Source: Temnopleurus reevesii (Eukaryota; Echinodermata; Echinoidea; Temnopleuroida; Temnopleuridae). From it: a stretch of DNA of 18,347 nt. A program made the translations under genes and the position numbers. Below, piece after piece: positions 1 through 9,364 of this stretch. Under the pieces are notes generated by a model. It made no database searches. It saw nothing but the letters and a program-made list of their open reading frames with translations, and had not been told where the DNA came from. The stretch is taken from assembly GCA_036244855.1 (NCBI GenBank), contig BQKZ01000553.1, forward strand, positions 1 through 18,347. Direction: 5' to 3'. Position 1 is the first letter of the stretch. The number at the start of each line of letters is the position of its first letter.

Positions 1-1020
1 TTCGTGAAGAAAAAGGTTGCTCAAAGTCTTATGAACCACAAGACCAATAAGCAATGACTGACAGTAATTCACATTTATTTTCTAATTTGTTTACAAGAAT
101 CGTTACCATGGATATGACCAGGTGTTTCACCGGAGAAAATGTGTCAGTCCTTACACCTCTCCTCTTAATGGTGTCGGCAAATATGCAATGGGTGTCAGGA
201 ATCCTGGCACTTTTGATAAAAGGTCAACTTTTATCTTTTAAGTATCCTTTTTTTTCTCGTAACCTTCGGCCGCCGTCAATAAAATACACGTTAAGTTTAT
301 CATAATAAGAGTAAGCAACAAATCATATAAGTAGAGGTCCTTTTCATCAAACAAAAAATCATAATGTTGCAACTTTCTCATCAAAATACATTCTATTTTA
401 ATTTCTCTTCTATTTATGCAATCTTTTGTTTAAACGAGATTTTGGGAACATACAGGCACTTACTCACATTATTGCATCATTATCATCGTCAATCATGCAT
501 TTCTACACCAAACCAGTCATTAGTCTCAAATTGTGCTCCCATAGCCTTTTTTCTCCAAGTCAGTTTTCTAACTCAGGACCAAATCTGCTCTTGAGACTCA
601 ATCCCCATGGGATTAACACGAATAGAACACTTTATGTTAATATTCCTGGAAATGTAGAGTGCACAAAGAGTAACCCATTAAAAGAAAGTGCTCGCACGAC
701 CTCCAAGCAATTACTTGTCTTTTGGTACAATGTCCTCCGAGACCGAAGCGTCTCGTCTCGATGTTAAAACGGCACAATCACATCGCGCTTCGTTTCGAAT
801 TTCAATGAAACGTAGTGGATTAGTGATGATAATTTCACGGTCTTTGTTTGATATTTGACATCAATTCCAGATTGTGGACGATTGCAAGCAATACAGATAT
901 GATGTTTGAAAATATGATGTGTGTTTCAGCCCCGAGGGTTTGTATTGTCCCTTGGGGTTTGTGCGCAAAGAATAATTGAAAGAGAGTAAGCGCTGCGAAT
1001 AGCGGGATCAGGAGATGCGT
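1..1020. other. AT-rich stretch without a supportable gene
   Basis: No convincing exon was found. A few open frames exist (for example about 114-305 and 426-767) but they have no codon-like composition and no matching splice signals. An AATAAA hexamer lies near 279, so a 3' untranslated region of a gene lying left of the window is possible. Two frames are open from base 1 to about 50-57, too short to choose between. Confidence 0.5.
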
Positions 1021-1064
1021 TCCATCCTCTCTCTATTCCCCTTCTCCCTCCCTTTCCCTCTCCC

Positions 1065-1102
<38 letters not shown>

Positions 1103-1335
1103 TCTCTCTTTCTCTCTCTCTCCCCATCCCTCTCCTCTCTCACCTTCTCTCTATGTCTCTCTCCTCCCCATTTCTCCCTCTCTCTCCATCCCTCTCCCTC
1201 TCTCCACCCTTCTCCCCATCTCACTATCCCCCCTTTCTCCCCTCTCTCCCTCTCTCCCCTCTCTCTCCCTTGGTCCCTCTCCCTCTCTCCCCTTCTCTCT
1301 CTCTCTCCATCCTCTTTTCATCAATATGTTTTTTC
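1021..1335 (+). repeat. CT-rich polypyrimidine tract (compound microsatellite)
   Basis: About 315 bases are almost purely C and T on the plus strand, with pure CT dinucleotide runs around 1070-1110 and imperfect CTCTCCCT-type units through the rest. The long Ser/Leu/Pro-rich open frame across it, and the Arg/Glu-rich frame on the opposite strand, are products of the repeat and not genes. Tracts this long with purine on one strand can form triplex (H-DNA) structures; that is known behaviour of the class, not something shown here. Confidence 0.92.
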
Positions 1336-2141
1336 TTCATGTTTCTCCATCCCTCATCTCGTCCTCCCATGCCCAGGTCACCCTCTCATATGCTTCTCAC
1401 AGCTCATGGTTCTGACCATCGAGGTTTCACAAAAGCTCCCATCGGCACAAACTCTACAAACGGCCAATTTTTAGCGATTATCGTTGATCAATCACGTGTT
1501 ATTACCGGGAGAATATAAGATAATTCGAAATGATTCAATTCAATTTCAGATGAAAACAAAAGCCACAGTTAGGTCCACTGTGGTTGATGGGCTAATAAAT
1601 TAGGGATGTGAAATAGAGGAGCTAGTTTTGTAGCGGCAAGCAACACTTTGATCGTTTAGATATGGGTTGTCAGCTCGGTACAGCTAAAGTCTTCACATCG
1701 CTTAGGAAAGGTAATTTATTATACTAACCTCGTGAACGGGTTTATAGTATCCAATTTGGATAAAAGAATAACAGACAAAAGGAGAGTGTCCTTTGAGTAA
1801 AAGAGAAAAGATACGATGTGCTTTCAGGCAGAAGGTTTTGTGCTGAATATGGAGTATTACCGGAAACAGAAACTAGAACAGAAAAAATAATATAAGAGAA
1901 GGTAGAAAATGGCATAGAGTCGGTAAATTACGACATAGTTATTTTTTTTTTCATTTGCGAAGGCAAAGAGAACCAAAGAAAGGATCTTGATTCCGCGAAT
2001 AAGGTCCACGTGAATTATTTTTTTTTGTTCTGTCACCTGTTTTCGTTGCTTCACAAATAGGACAGCAGAAATTAAATTTATTTGTTAACAGTTTAATTTC
2101 TTGAACATTTTAGGAATATATCGTCCGTGTTTTCACGAATT
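1336..2141. other. unique sequence, no gene called
   Basis: Just after the pyrimidine tract, a CCCAG acceptor-like site at about 1377 precedes 46 open codons that end with TAA near 1518. The tract could serve as a polypyrimidine tract, but no family resemblance is visible and no partner exon was found. The remainder is AT-rich with homopolymer runs and shows nothing else. Confidence 0.4.
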
Positions 2142-2299
2142 GATGGGAGCCAGAGGGTACTGTTATACAAAATGAGTTACAAATCCATTGAAACATGACC
2201 TTCTATAAAATTAACACTTTGTTCGATAGGATACCCGTTGAATTGGCGCTATGTCGGAATTTATTTTTCTTCATGCAACAATACCCTTTGGCTCCCGTC
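2142..2299. mobile_element. short inverted-repeat (MITE-like) element
   Basis: A 23-bp block at 2142-2164 (GATGGGAGCCAGAGGGTACT...) is repeated in reverse complement at 2277-2299 with three mismatches, giving a 158-bp element with no coding capacity. The sequence just inside the right end (about 2238-2277, TTGAATTGGCGCTATGTCGG...) occurs again at 4171-4211, so part of the element is dispersed. No clear target-site duplication was seen. The family is not recognised. Confidence 0.5.
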
Positions 2300-3947
2300 T
2301 CTTTGTGACAATATATCAAAACGTAAATGACACACAGTGATGGGACGTTTAAACAGATATTTCACAAATAATTCAAATTGCAAGTCTAATAAAACACTAG
2401 TGCTTAGGGAGATTAAAGCATTGTGAATATTCCACGCGTACCTCCATTTTACCGTTACCACCCGAAGCGTCCAAAACGCACAAGTTAAAAATTAATCATG
2501 CTGACGACAAAAGTCCGATCGCAATCTTTCGAATCGATCTCCAAAACGCTGCGATTGTTCATGAACTGAGAACACGATATCCACCAGTTTGGTGATTAGC
2601 ATATTATCGATAACATTATCTGATCTCATATTGAAATCCTAACCTTAGAGCGCCGCCTTTCTGTCGTCTCTGAATCGTACATCTGCAATTGGAGGGAAAC
2701 ACAAGCTGCATGGCAACGCATGGAACATACACTACGAAAATAGAAGGACAGAGAAACGGGACAAAGTTTTCTCATCTTGTCTGTTTGTTATTGTCATTTT
2801 TTCTTGTTCTACTTCTGCTTTTTCTTGTTCACTATTCATTTCTTCTCATCATGTTCGTGTTCATAGATTTTTCATTTTGTTTGTATTTGTATATATTTTG
2901 TTTTTAATTGAGTCGGAAATAAACACCACAGTCAGGAGGACGGACGTTATTTTGTGTTATGTGGCTATTGTGAAAGTCTGAAAGAGGGTTGCTTATTTTG
3001 TTTAATTTCTTTGTCCGTTCAGCTAACTGTTAACACTTCATGAGAGTCGCTGCGAATTTTGTCTCTTTTGTCACAGAGGACGCAACTGGACTGAGAATCG
3101 TGTTGAATCGTATTGAGTCGTATTGAATCGGGACTTCTATTTGAAAAAGACCCAAGGCTCTATGTAAATGTCAATTCTTATAAATAATAGTTTAACATTT
3201 TTGAGCTGATGTTTTCATATCTACCGTAGATCTACAAAGCATTGAAAACGATTTTTTTTTTACAAATTCAAGAAGGAATATTCTTTTTTTTTTTAATAAT
3301 TATTATTCGATTATAAGGAGCTATGATATTGCCCGACCCTATTCAACAGATAATGCCGTGAGATTCGGGTTTCTTCTTCTTTGTTTCTTTTTCTACAAAC
3401 TTTCATTATAAAATGCGTTGTTTTATAATGAGGAAATGTAGTATATATATTACCACCACTTTATTTTGGAATTCAACACCAATTTCTGGTGTGTTAGTAG
3501 GATTTTCATTTATGTACCAATACAACGAATTCTCTTACAACCATGAACTGACCAAGGACATGTGATACCTCTCACGAATGATACAGAATAATGTCTAATT
3601 TCCTTAAATTGGTTTCTTTGCATTTTGATTCATTAGCATCCGCTTTAATCCAACATACCTACAATCATTTATTACAATTTACGGACATCCTACCCCAGAT
3701 AGCATGCCTAATTGTAATCTTTACGACGTAATTATACTTCAATCACACGCTCATTTTGTGTTGCTTGCACCCTCCTTGCCGCCCACACACTCAAAATGCT
3801 TATTTTTGTATTAGAGAATTATAGATTATATTTCTCTCCGCCGTTTTTGTTTCTCTCTATACCCTTTGTTGAATCATTTTTCTTTGAGACATGATATGCA
3901 TTCAATCACACAATTTAGCCTTGCCCTCTTTGACTGTTATAATCTGC
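2300..3947. other. AT-rich stretch, no gene
   Basis: Nothing gene-like is seen. The region holds T and A homopolymers (for example 3251-3259 and 3283-3294) and a T-rich segment at 2770-2905 whose hydrophobic open frame is a composition artefact. It also contains the short hairpin at 3404-3430, listed separately. Confidence 0.55.
3404..3430. repeat. short perfect hairpin
   Basis: CATTATAAAA at 3404-3413 and TTTTATAATG at 3421-3430 are exact reverse complements around a 7-base loop. The arms are AT-rich, so this could be chance or the core of an eroded palindromic element. Confidence 0.7.
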
Positions 3948-4085
3948 ATTCACACTCGGAAGCACACACGAACACAGTCATAAACGCACAAACCAACCTG
4001 CATACACACACACGCGCACATACATACACACTCAAATCTACCCTAATACACTCGCACACTCACACACTTACAACACACACGCACC
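3948..4085 (+). repeat. CA-rich degenerate microsatellite
   Basis: Interspersed ACACAC, CACTCACACA and CATACACA runs cover about 138 bases. The His/Thr-rich open frame here is repeat-derived. Confidence 0.85.
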
Positions 4086-4170
4086 GTTGCAACAAAGTAT
4101 CATTATTGTTACACTTTGAAATAAACGCATTATTCCATTGAGTTAACATGCATTTCAATGGGAATGTCCA

Positions 4171-4211
4171 TTGAATTGTTGCTATGTCGGGATTTCTTAG
4201 TCTTCATGCAA
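4171..4211 (+). repeat. partial copy of the 2142-2299 element
   Basis: This is a roughly 40-bp match to 2238-2277 in the same orientation, sharing TTGAATTG, GCTATGTCGG and TCTTCATGCAA with a few differences. The flanking bases do not match, so only an internal fragment is recognisable. Confidence 0.55.
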
Positions 4212-5393
4212 AACTACACGAACAATTTCATCATGAACAACACCCACACACACTAGTTAGAACTACCAATGCGCGCCCATCCACCTACTCACATGCATAT
4301 CACCATGGTAAAACGTCAAAATTCCACCCACGCCACTTACCTTCAACGAACCGGTCCCATCACTTTGTCATCTTGGTGATTTTCCCCTCATCATTGCACA
4401 TAGAAAACTCCATAAACCATTCTATCAATTATTGTGTTTAAATAAAACCATTATGACCTTGATATTTCCAATCCCACTCTTAGTCACGAGCTCACATCCG
4501 ATTGTTGGGAAATCACTTCGTCATCCATTCATTCACAACTCATTCATCAACTCTTTCTGAATCATGGGAAGTGATTAATTTCATATCAATTTAGAAACGG
4601 GGAGAATAGGCATTATTAAGGTCGTTGACTTAATTAAAAGGTCTATGATATTATATTTGTAGGTACAATTGTCTGTTAAAACTCAGCACCACGTATCGTT
4701 TGCTGGCAATTTTCAGGGATATCTTGTTTTTTTTATATAGATATTATGAAGCGACATAAATAGGTCAAGCATGATTTTGAAAGGATTGTTAACTGAAGTT
4801 TTGTATATCGAATATGTATTCTGAATGACAATAGAACTAACAAATCATGGATTTATAAATGAAAAAAGGAAATAAAGATATTACATTTGGCGTTTTTATG
4901 AAGGTTAAATCTCCGTATATTAGTTCAATTGATGTCCTCAATATTGGACAGAAGAATGTTTTTTTTTACCAAATAATCGTATTGTATTTAAGTATTCAAC
5001 AAAAAAACTTCAGACTGTGATCCCTTTGAGCTAGAGAAAGCTACGCATTCGCAAAATTAGATCTTTTTAATGCAAATGCATATTTATCTTCGTGGAAATC
5101 TATTTTTTTTTCTAGCTATTACTTTTCATCTCCATTTTTTTCATTTTTGCATTTACGTTGTGAATGACAATTTTTTTTCAAGGATTTTCTTCGATATATA
5201 TACGTCACATTTTAAAACCTTAAGAAGGTTTGTGTAAGATATCTTACATATCCTAAAGCAGATTTATTTCCTTGCATTTAGGTGAAAGAAAAGAATCTCG
5301 ACCTACTCTCAAACTCAGAGTAAAAGAGCAGACCTTGATTTCATTTGAGTATAATTGATGTCCTTAATGAAGTGGCTTTCTACAAATTTCCAG
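4212..5393. other. AT-rich stretch, no gene; small palindromes
   Basis: No exon is supported. Two small symmetric sites sit together. One is AACCT-taaga-AGGTT at 5216-5230. The other is the perfect 16-bp palindrome TGTAAGATATCTTACA at 5233-5248. Several poly-T runs (around 4729, 4961, 5103 and 5171) are present. Confidence 0.55.
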
Positions 5394-5597
5394 GCTAGGA
5401 AGATTTCGCCTTCCCGTATCAAGAGGAAAGTACAAACTCGCCTTCCGCATCAAACGAATTATTCCCACTACATTAATTCTAACGAGCGGGACTACATACG
5501 CGCCAATGACGTATTTGGCGGATCAGAGACACTTAGAAGCACCTTTACGAAGCCCATGTTCGCTTGTCGAGCACTTTCAAACTTGTTCATGATGTGA
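5394..5597 (+). other. GC-richer coding-like island: possible exon or repeat
   Basis: On the plus strand an AATTTCCAG acceptor-like site ends at 5393 and is followed by 67 open codons ending in TGA at 5595-5597. The composition is clearly less AT-rich than its surroundings. The minus strand is equally plausible: an ATG at 5590 opens 30 codons that run into a GTATGT donor-like site (plus-strand positions 5494-5499). Inside the island CGCCTTCC is repeated about 30 bp apart (CGCCTTCCCGTATCAA and CGCCTTCCGCATCAAA), which argues for a dispersed regulatory or transposon-derived repeat instead of an exon. No protein family is recognised and the strand cannot be decided. Confidence 0.25.
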
Positions 5598-6742
5598 ATA
5601 ATGATCTTTTTAATGGCTGAAACATTCCAAGTACAAGTTTAGCACAAAGTGAAATCGCCTTAACTTTTAAAAGGCCCTATAATCGTTCTAAATCATGCTA
5701 ATGGAATGGAATTCAATTCTAAGAGTTTCTCAGCATTTAAAATGTCTTTGAAATGAAAATAGACATGCTCCCTTGACCCAAAATAAATTGATGTCTATTT
5801 ATATCCCATGATAGTGTGACGAATGATATGTAACACTAAAACTGTACTGCACAATGTCTTTAACCTCATGTGCATGTAAAATTGCAATTGCTAATTGTGT
5901 GTTGTGCGAGAACTTGAATGAGGGCTCTCGATCCTGAATTTACACATTCTCTTGAAGATGATGAGAACACGCTCATTGAAACGTCGATGTGATTGGTCCT
6001 TCTGAGGACCACTCACTTGTTGAACCGTAAAGCCTAGCTTCTACCCAGTATTCATCTATGAGTGAAATACTAATAGCTTAATCATCCAGTGTTTTCATGA
6101 GAATCTCAATAGTTCGAATATTGCAACAAACATAAATCCTGATGAAACATATTCTCGTAAATATTTCATGAACTGTTCATTCTTGTTAGGTGATGTATCA
6201 CTTCTCCTTTTATTTGATATGATTTGATTTGATACATCTATGTAAACACGGTTAAAAACCCAGTTCAGCACATGCTGTTTTTCAATGGGGCCGCGCAGTA
6301 AAAATACATTCAATTATATAGTGGGTACATCATGTACATTATACATTAAAGAATACATGTAACAAACATGGACAACTTTGAGAGAACCTCCATCTTTTTA
6401 CTTTCTTCAATGGTAGGATTTAAATATGGAAGTCGAACACGGTATTTATGTTGCCCTTTTAACCCTATACCAATCAACATTCTCAAACATTTCATCCCAA
6501 GGGCTGAAAGCTTCGAAAATGATTATTGCTTTGATTTAATATGACCTTTTTTCTGTGGTACATTCTCATGAAAATCGTTCGGATCAAGGTCAAATCGCAC
6601 ATCCTGTCAAAGGTATTACTTCCGGTTGCCGTGCCATCGTTTTGACGGGATGAGAATCAATGCTCAGTCATACATTTGAGATAATAGCCAACGTATGCTT
6701 TGTGTTAGTTGCATTAAGTCACTCGCACACGTTACGACTGAC
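5598..6742. other. unique stretch, no gene called
   Basis: A minus-strand open frame of 72 codons at 6095-6313 has no recognised motif and includes an ATTTGATATGATTTGATTTGAT direct-repeat patch that is plainly non-coding. Nothing else is supported. Confidence 0.5.
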
Positions 6743-6949
6743 TTACAATCTGATTTTAGAAGAGCAGTATCTCTCAGAAACATTCCAACACGTATACAAT
6801 CTTGCATTGGTGTTCTGGATAATCAGAGTAATTATGAAATCAAACGATGTCATGATACAAGCTTTCTTGTGGGAAGGAACACCAAATCGGCTTCGAGTCA
6901 TAAGGAAGACGGGACAGTCAGAGCAGCCATAAGATTGTCCGCGTATTGA
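6743..6949 (+). other. low-stop-density island, possible exon of uncertain strand
   Basis: A CTGATTTTAG acceptor-like site ends near 6742. After it one plus-strand frame stays open for over 65 codons to TGA at about 6947-6949. A second plus-strand frame, and one minus-strand frame across the same bases, are also open, so openness alone is weak evidence. The codons in the favoured plus frame are varied and not low-complexity, but no domain, signal peptide or membrane segment is recognised and no donor or partner exon is identified. It could be an eroded repeat or pseudogene. Confidence 0.18.
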
Positions 6950-7328
6950 AATTTATTTGTACCTCATATCTCGTACAAAGCTGGTTAACTCACTGAAATT
7001 ATACGTGAAGTATTTATATTAGTTTTCGGAACGACAATTAGGTAGATTCAGTTTGTAAAGATGTCCAGCAGATTTAATGCTCCTACGTTTCATTTCCCCA
7101 ATCGTAGACCAGTCTTCACCTGATCAATTGGCTTTAATGTTACAGTCCATAGCGCAATTTGAGCTGCCGTAATAAAATGCTTACGTAGAGGGCATGTCGG
7201 ATATATTCAACGTCAGGCGAGGTCTTCCCTGCGCCTTTCTGCGCGTAGCGAGCGTCGAATAAAGTCGATATAAACAATGCATACGTGAGCTATAATGACA
7301 AATGTGGGACTTAGTCTTGAGATAGAAA
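6950..7328. other. unique stretch, no gene called
   Basis: A GC-richer patch (about 7200-7258, rich in GCGC and CGAGCG) lies in otherwise AT-rich DNA. A TTACAG acceptor-like site near 7144 followed by eight codons and TAA overlapping AATAAA was noted but is too short to call. Confidence 0.4.
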
Positions 7329-7521
7329 ACTACCAGATGTTGCTGCCTCGTCAAGGTTGTTTCTTTGTCTACCAAACCTGAGAACTTCACACCAAGACTA
7401 GGCCAATAATCAAATTTAATTGCTNACTACCAGATGTTGCTGCCTCGTCAAGGTTGTTTCTTTGTCTACCAAACCTGAGAACTTCACACCAAGACTAGGC
7501 CAATAATCAAATTTAATTGCT
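7329..7521 (+). repeat. exact 96-bp duplication flanking a single N
   Basis: Bases 7329-7424 and 7426-7521 are identical over 96 bp and are separated only by the N at 7425. Perfect identity beginning and ending exactly at an N is the expected trace of two contigs whose overlapping ends were joined without being merged. The real genome probably has one copy. Confidence 0.9.
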
Positions 7522-7897
7522 TGGATCTAGATCTACTCCACTTTCCACTATTCCCAAAATCAATAACAGAATTTCATCTTTTATCATCACATTCAGAATA
7601 AAAGACAACCTGCTGGCAATTAGCCCTGGCCGAGATTAAAATTAATTTCAGCTCCAACTCCTTTTTGGATGCTTTTACTTATGATACAATTTCTATGAAC
7701 CGAATTTAGGCCTGGTGTTTTGTTGCTAGGCAACAGGTGAATTATTGATTCTTAACAGGGCTTTGTTATATGTGGCAAATAATTTTGCCTAAATGTATGA
7801 TGGGTTTTGCATGACTTATTAAAGAATTCCACTTGGACGCTGTTTGAATGGGCCGGTATGACGGGGTTTAGACACCTCGGTCCTGAGAGAGAATATA
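7522..7897. other. unique stretch with one symmetric motif, no gene
   Basis: No open frame of note was found. The only distinct item is the X-box-like palindrome at 7722-7734, listed separately. Confidence 0.5.
7722..7734. promoter_or_regulatory. RFX X-box-like palindrome
   Basis: GTTGCTAGGCAAC is a perfect inverted repeat (GTTGC and GCAAC around TAG). It resembles the X-box bound by RFX factors, which in animals control cilium genes (consensus roughly GTTGCCATGGCAAC with a variable short spacer). The spacer here is one base shorter than the commonest form. No ciliary gene is visible nearby, so function is unproven. Confidence 0.35.
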
Positions 7898-7898
7898 C

Positions 7899-8018
7899 TG
7901 GGGCCTATAACATAAAGCAAGTTTGCAATCAATCGCAAACTTTTGTACATGATTTACCATAGACTTGCGATTGAAATCAATCGTACGATCGATTGCAAAG
8001 CTTTATGTTACGGGCCTG
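7899..8018. mobile_element. 120-bp palindromic MITE-like element
   Basis: The left end reads GGGGCCTATAACATAAAGC and the right end, reverse-complemented, reads CAGGCCCGTAACATAAAGC. The arms continue to pair inward through TTTGCAATC, and CTTTTGTACATGATTTACC lies near the centre. There is no coding capacity. Ends of this style are common in non-autonomous DNA transposons. No target-site duplication is evident, so the superfamily is not assigned. Confidence 0.6.
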
Positions 8019-8032
8019 GAGGTGTTAACAAG

Positions 8033-8091
8033 CGTGGAAGGGAGGGTGGAAGGGAGCGTGGAAGGGAGCGAGGGAGGGAGCGTGGAAGGGG
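8033..8091 (+). repeat. 12-bp minisatellite, five units
   Basis: Five tandem units of the form CGTGGAAGGGAG, with one or two substitutions in units 2 and 4, begin 14 bp after the palindromic element. The plus-strand open frame with Arg-Glu-Arg-Gly repeats is just this minisatellite translated. Confidence 0.88.
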
Positions 8092-8349
8092 TTGCACGGG
8101 AGGGTTAAAGACAAACAGGTGGTGGAAACGGGATGACAGGTCACTGATTTACCACCTCAATCTGATCATTTTCGCGCCAAAACGCACTAGATCGATCCAA
8201 TGTTGAACATTAGGTTTATTTCATCTGGTCATGTTACATGTGTGCTTAAATTTGGAGTAGAATGACTTTAGAAATGTGCTTGGTTGGCTTCATCAAATTT
8301 TGGAAATTATCAAAAGAAATTGAAGTATGTACATTTTTTTAATCAAATT

Positions 8350-8501
8350 TAGTGAAATGTGTTCGAAAATGTATATATGTTCGAAGCTATTAAAAAAAGA
8401 ATGTGATTTATTTACATTTTTTCAAATATAGTATTTAAAAAATGTAAATGAAACACGTTTCTTTTTTACTAGCTTCGAACATTTTCGAACACATTTTACT
8501 A
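8350..8501. repeat. 152-bp hairpin with about 70-bp arms
   Basis: The left arm 8350-8428 and right arm 8432-8501 are reverse complements over most of their length. They share TGTGTTCGAAAATGT, GTTCGAAGCTA and a poly-A block, then TTTACATTTTTT and AAATA near the centre. The left arm carries a roughly 6-8 base TATATA insertion absent from the right arm. The loop is only about three bases. This may be a foldback transposon or, if transcribed, a long double-stranded RNA or small-RNA precursor. Confidence 0.75.
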
Positions 8502-8514
8502 CATTTTATTACCT

Positions 8515-8812
8515 TCGATTAAACTTCGACTACCTCCGACTACAATCGCTCTAAACTATCGACTGTATTCTACTGGATTTGACTGCCTTCATCTTCTTCT
8601 AACATACATTTCGTATCATTATGTTGACTGCTTATAATTACAAATATAATGATCGATTAAAAACGGCATTGCACTGACTGCATTATCATTCAAATGCGTT
8701 ATCAGATTGATAAAATATCGACTATATTCGACTGTACTTGACTACCTTTATCTGCTTCCAACAGACTTATCGTATTGACTGCATTATTGTACATATGCAT
8801 TATCAGAATTAT
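8515..8812 (+). repeat. degenerate tandem repeat, about 150-bp unit
   Basis: The blocks TATCGACTGTATTCTACTGG (from about 8557) and TATCGACTATATTCGACTGT (from about 8713) begin two related units. Each continues with TTGACTRCCTTYATCT and ends in GACTGC near TTATAATTAC or TTATTGTACA. The phrase GACTGCATTAT plus a nearby TTATCAG recurs at 8677, 8777 and 9496. Short CGACT and GACTAC motifs are scattered throughout. Confidence 0.6.
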
Positions 8813-9100
8813 CCCACAAGAAAGTGTTGGTAACTTATTCCATTTCCCAATGTCATTAACTGGTCATCTCTAAGAACAGAAAATGAAAGCCAAAATCAGT
8901 AAGAATTTAACAACGACTTTAATCTTGCGAGTAGTCTCAAGAATTGATACCAGTGGTTCATAAAGTCGTTCTTAAAGCATTTTGTTACAACTTGCTTAAA
9001 AAGCACCATGGTTATTTTTGTATCACTTGGAGCCAAAATGACATCATGAAGGATAACCGAAGCAAGAGCTTAGAATGCTAATGAAGATTGTGAAGTCCAT
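8777..9100 (+). repeat. direct duplication, copy 1
   Basis: This matches 9496-9886 in the same orientation, sharing CATTTCCCAATGTCATTAAC, CAAGAATTGATAC and CATTTTGTTACAACTT. The last roughly 96 bp (CATGGTTATTTTTGTATCAC onward) match with one substitution and one indel, while the earlier part is clearly more diverged and copy 2 carries extra bases. Copy 1 stops exactly at the N at 9101, so its true continuation is unknown. Confidence 0.85.
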
Positions 9101-9101
9101 N

Positions 9102-9283
9102 AGAGTTGGGTCAGCAGCATCCACAAACATCTCGTCCACATTCTCCCCCGCACTCAGGCTGGGGGCCCTCGGGCGCTTAGCACCCGGATTAGCTGCACTG
9201 GCCGAGAGGCGAGCAACTTCAGCCTCCAATCTCATAATCTTAGCAGCTTGCGCCGAAACACCGTCGTCCGATGTAGCAGACAT
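9102..9283 (-). CDS. unidentified minus-strand first exon, truncated at the N
   Basis: An ATG (plus positions 9281-9283) opens about 60 codons on the minus strand, continuing to the N at 9101. The predicted product starts MSATSDDGVSAQAAKIM, followed by a heptad-like Leu/Glu/Ala stretch (about residues 17-27, RLEAEVARL), a basic KRPRAP patch near residue 37, and an acidic segment. This suggests a short coiled coil next to a possible nuclear localisation signal. The block is far richer in GC than its surroundings and its codons end mainly in C, G or T. A TATAAAA box lies about 75 bp upstream of the ATG, which fits a short 5' leader. Nothing after the N should be read on, because that sequence belongs to the 8777-9100 duplication. 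It may be a host gene or the start of a transposon open frame; no family is recognised. Confidence 0.4.
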
Positions 9284-9357
9284 GATGAAGAAAAGAACGT
9301 TGTTGCTTGGCGTATAACACACACGAAAAAAGATGTTTTGTCCCAACTTCACACGGG

Positions 9358-9364
9358 TTTTATA
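9358..9364 (-). promoter_or_regulatory. TATA box of the minus-strand unit
   Basis: Read on the minus strand, the sequence is CACTATAAAACCC. Transcription would be expected to start about 30 bp downstream (roughly 9328-9333), leaving a leader of some 45-50 bases before the ATG at 9283. A perfect 10-bp inverted repeat, AACTTCACAC at 9345-9354 and GTGTGAAGTT at 9416-9425, brackets it. Confidence 0.45.

Noticed and set aside
1..57. Possible C-terminal codons of a gene to the left, ending in TGA, with AATAAA near 279
   Set aside because: Two different frames are open over the same 50 bases and 18 codons are too few to judge.
1015..1518. 167-codon plus-strand open frame and Arg/Glu-rich minus-strand frame
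   Set aside because: Most of the frame is the CT repeat translated as Ser/Leu/Pro; the opposite frame is the same repeat. Only the last 46 codons are non-repetitive and these have no support beyond an acceptor-like site.
2689..2907. Hydrophobic 72-codon open frame resembling membrane segments
   Set aside because: The Leu/Phe content follows from a T-rich stretch; no signal or splice context supports it.
7132..7175. Mini terminal exon: TTACAG acceptor, eight codons, TAA overlapping AATAAA
   Set aside because: Too short; such combinations occur by chance in AT-rich DNA.
7943..8206. Open frame with Arg-Glu-Arg-Gly repeats, like an RNA-binding tail
   Set aside because: It is the 12-bp minisatellite translated, next to a palindromic element.
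8515..8812. CRISPR-like array of short repeats
   Set aside because: Repeat spacing is irregular, repeats are degenerate and the context is a eukaryotic genome; it is a decayed tandem repeat.
9044..9101. Extension of the minus-strand exon past the N to a stop at 9044
   Set aside because: The N marks a contig join and the sequence beyond it belongs to the 8777-9100 duplication, so reading across is not justified.
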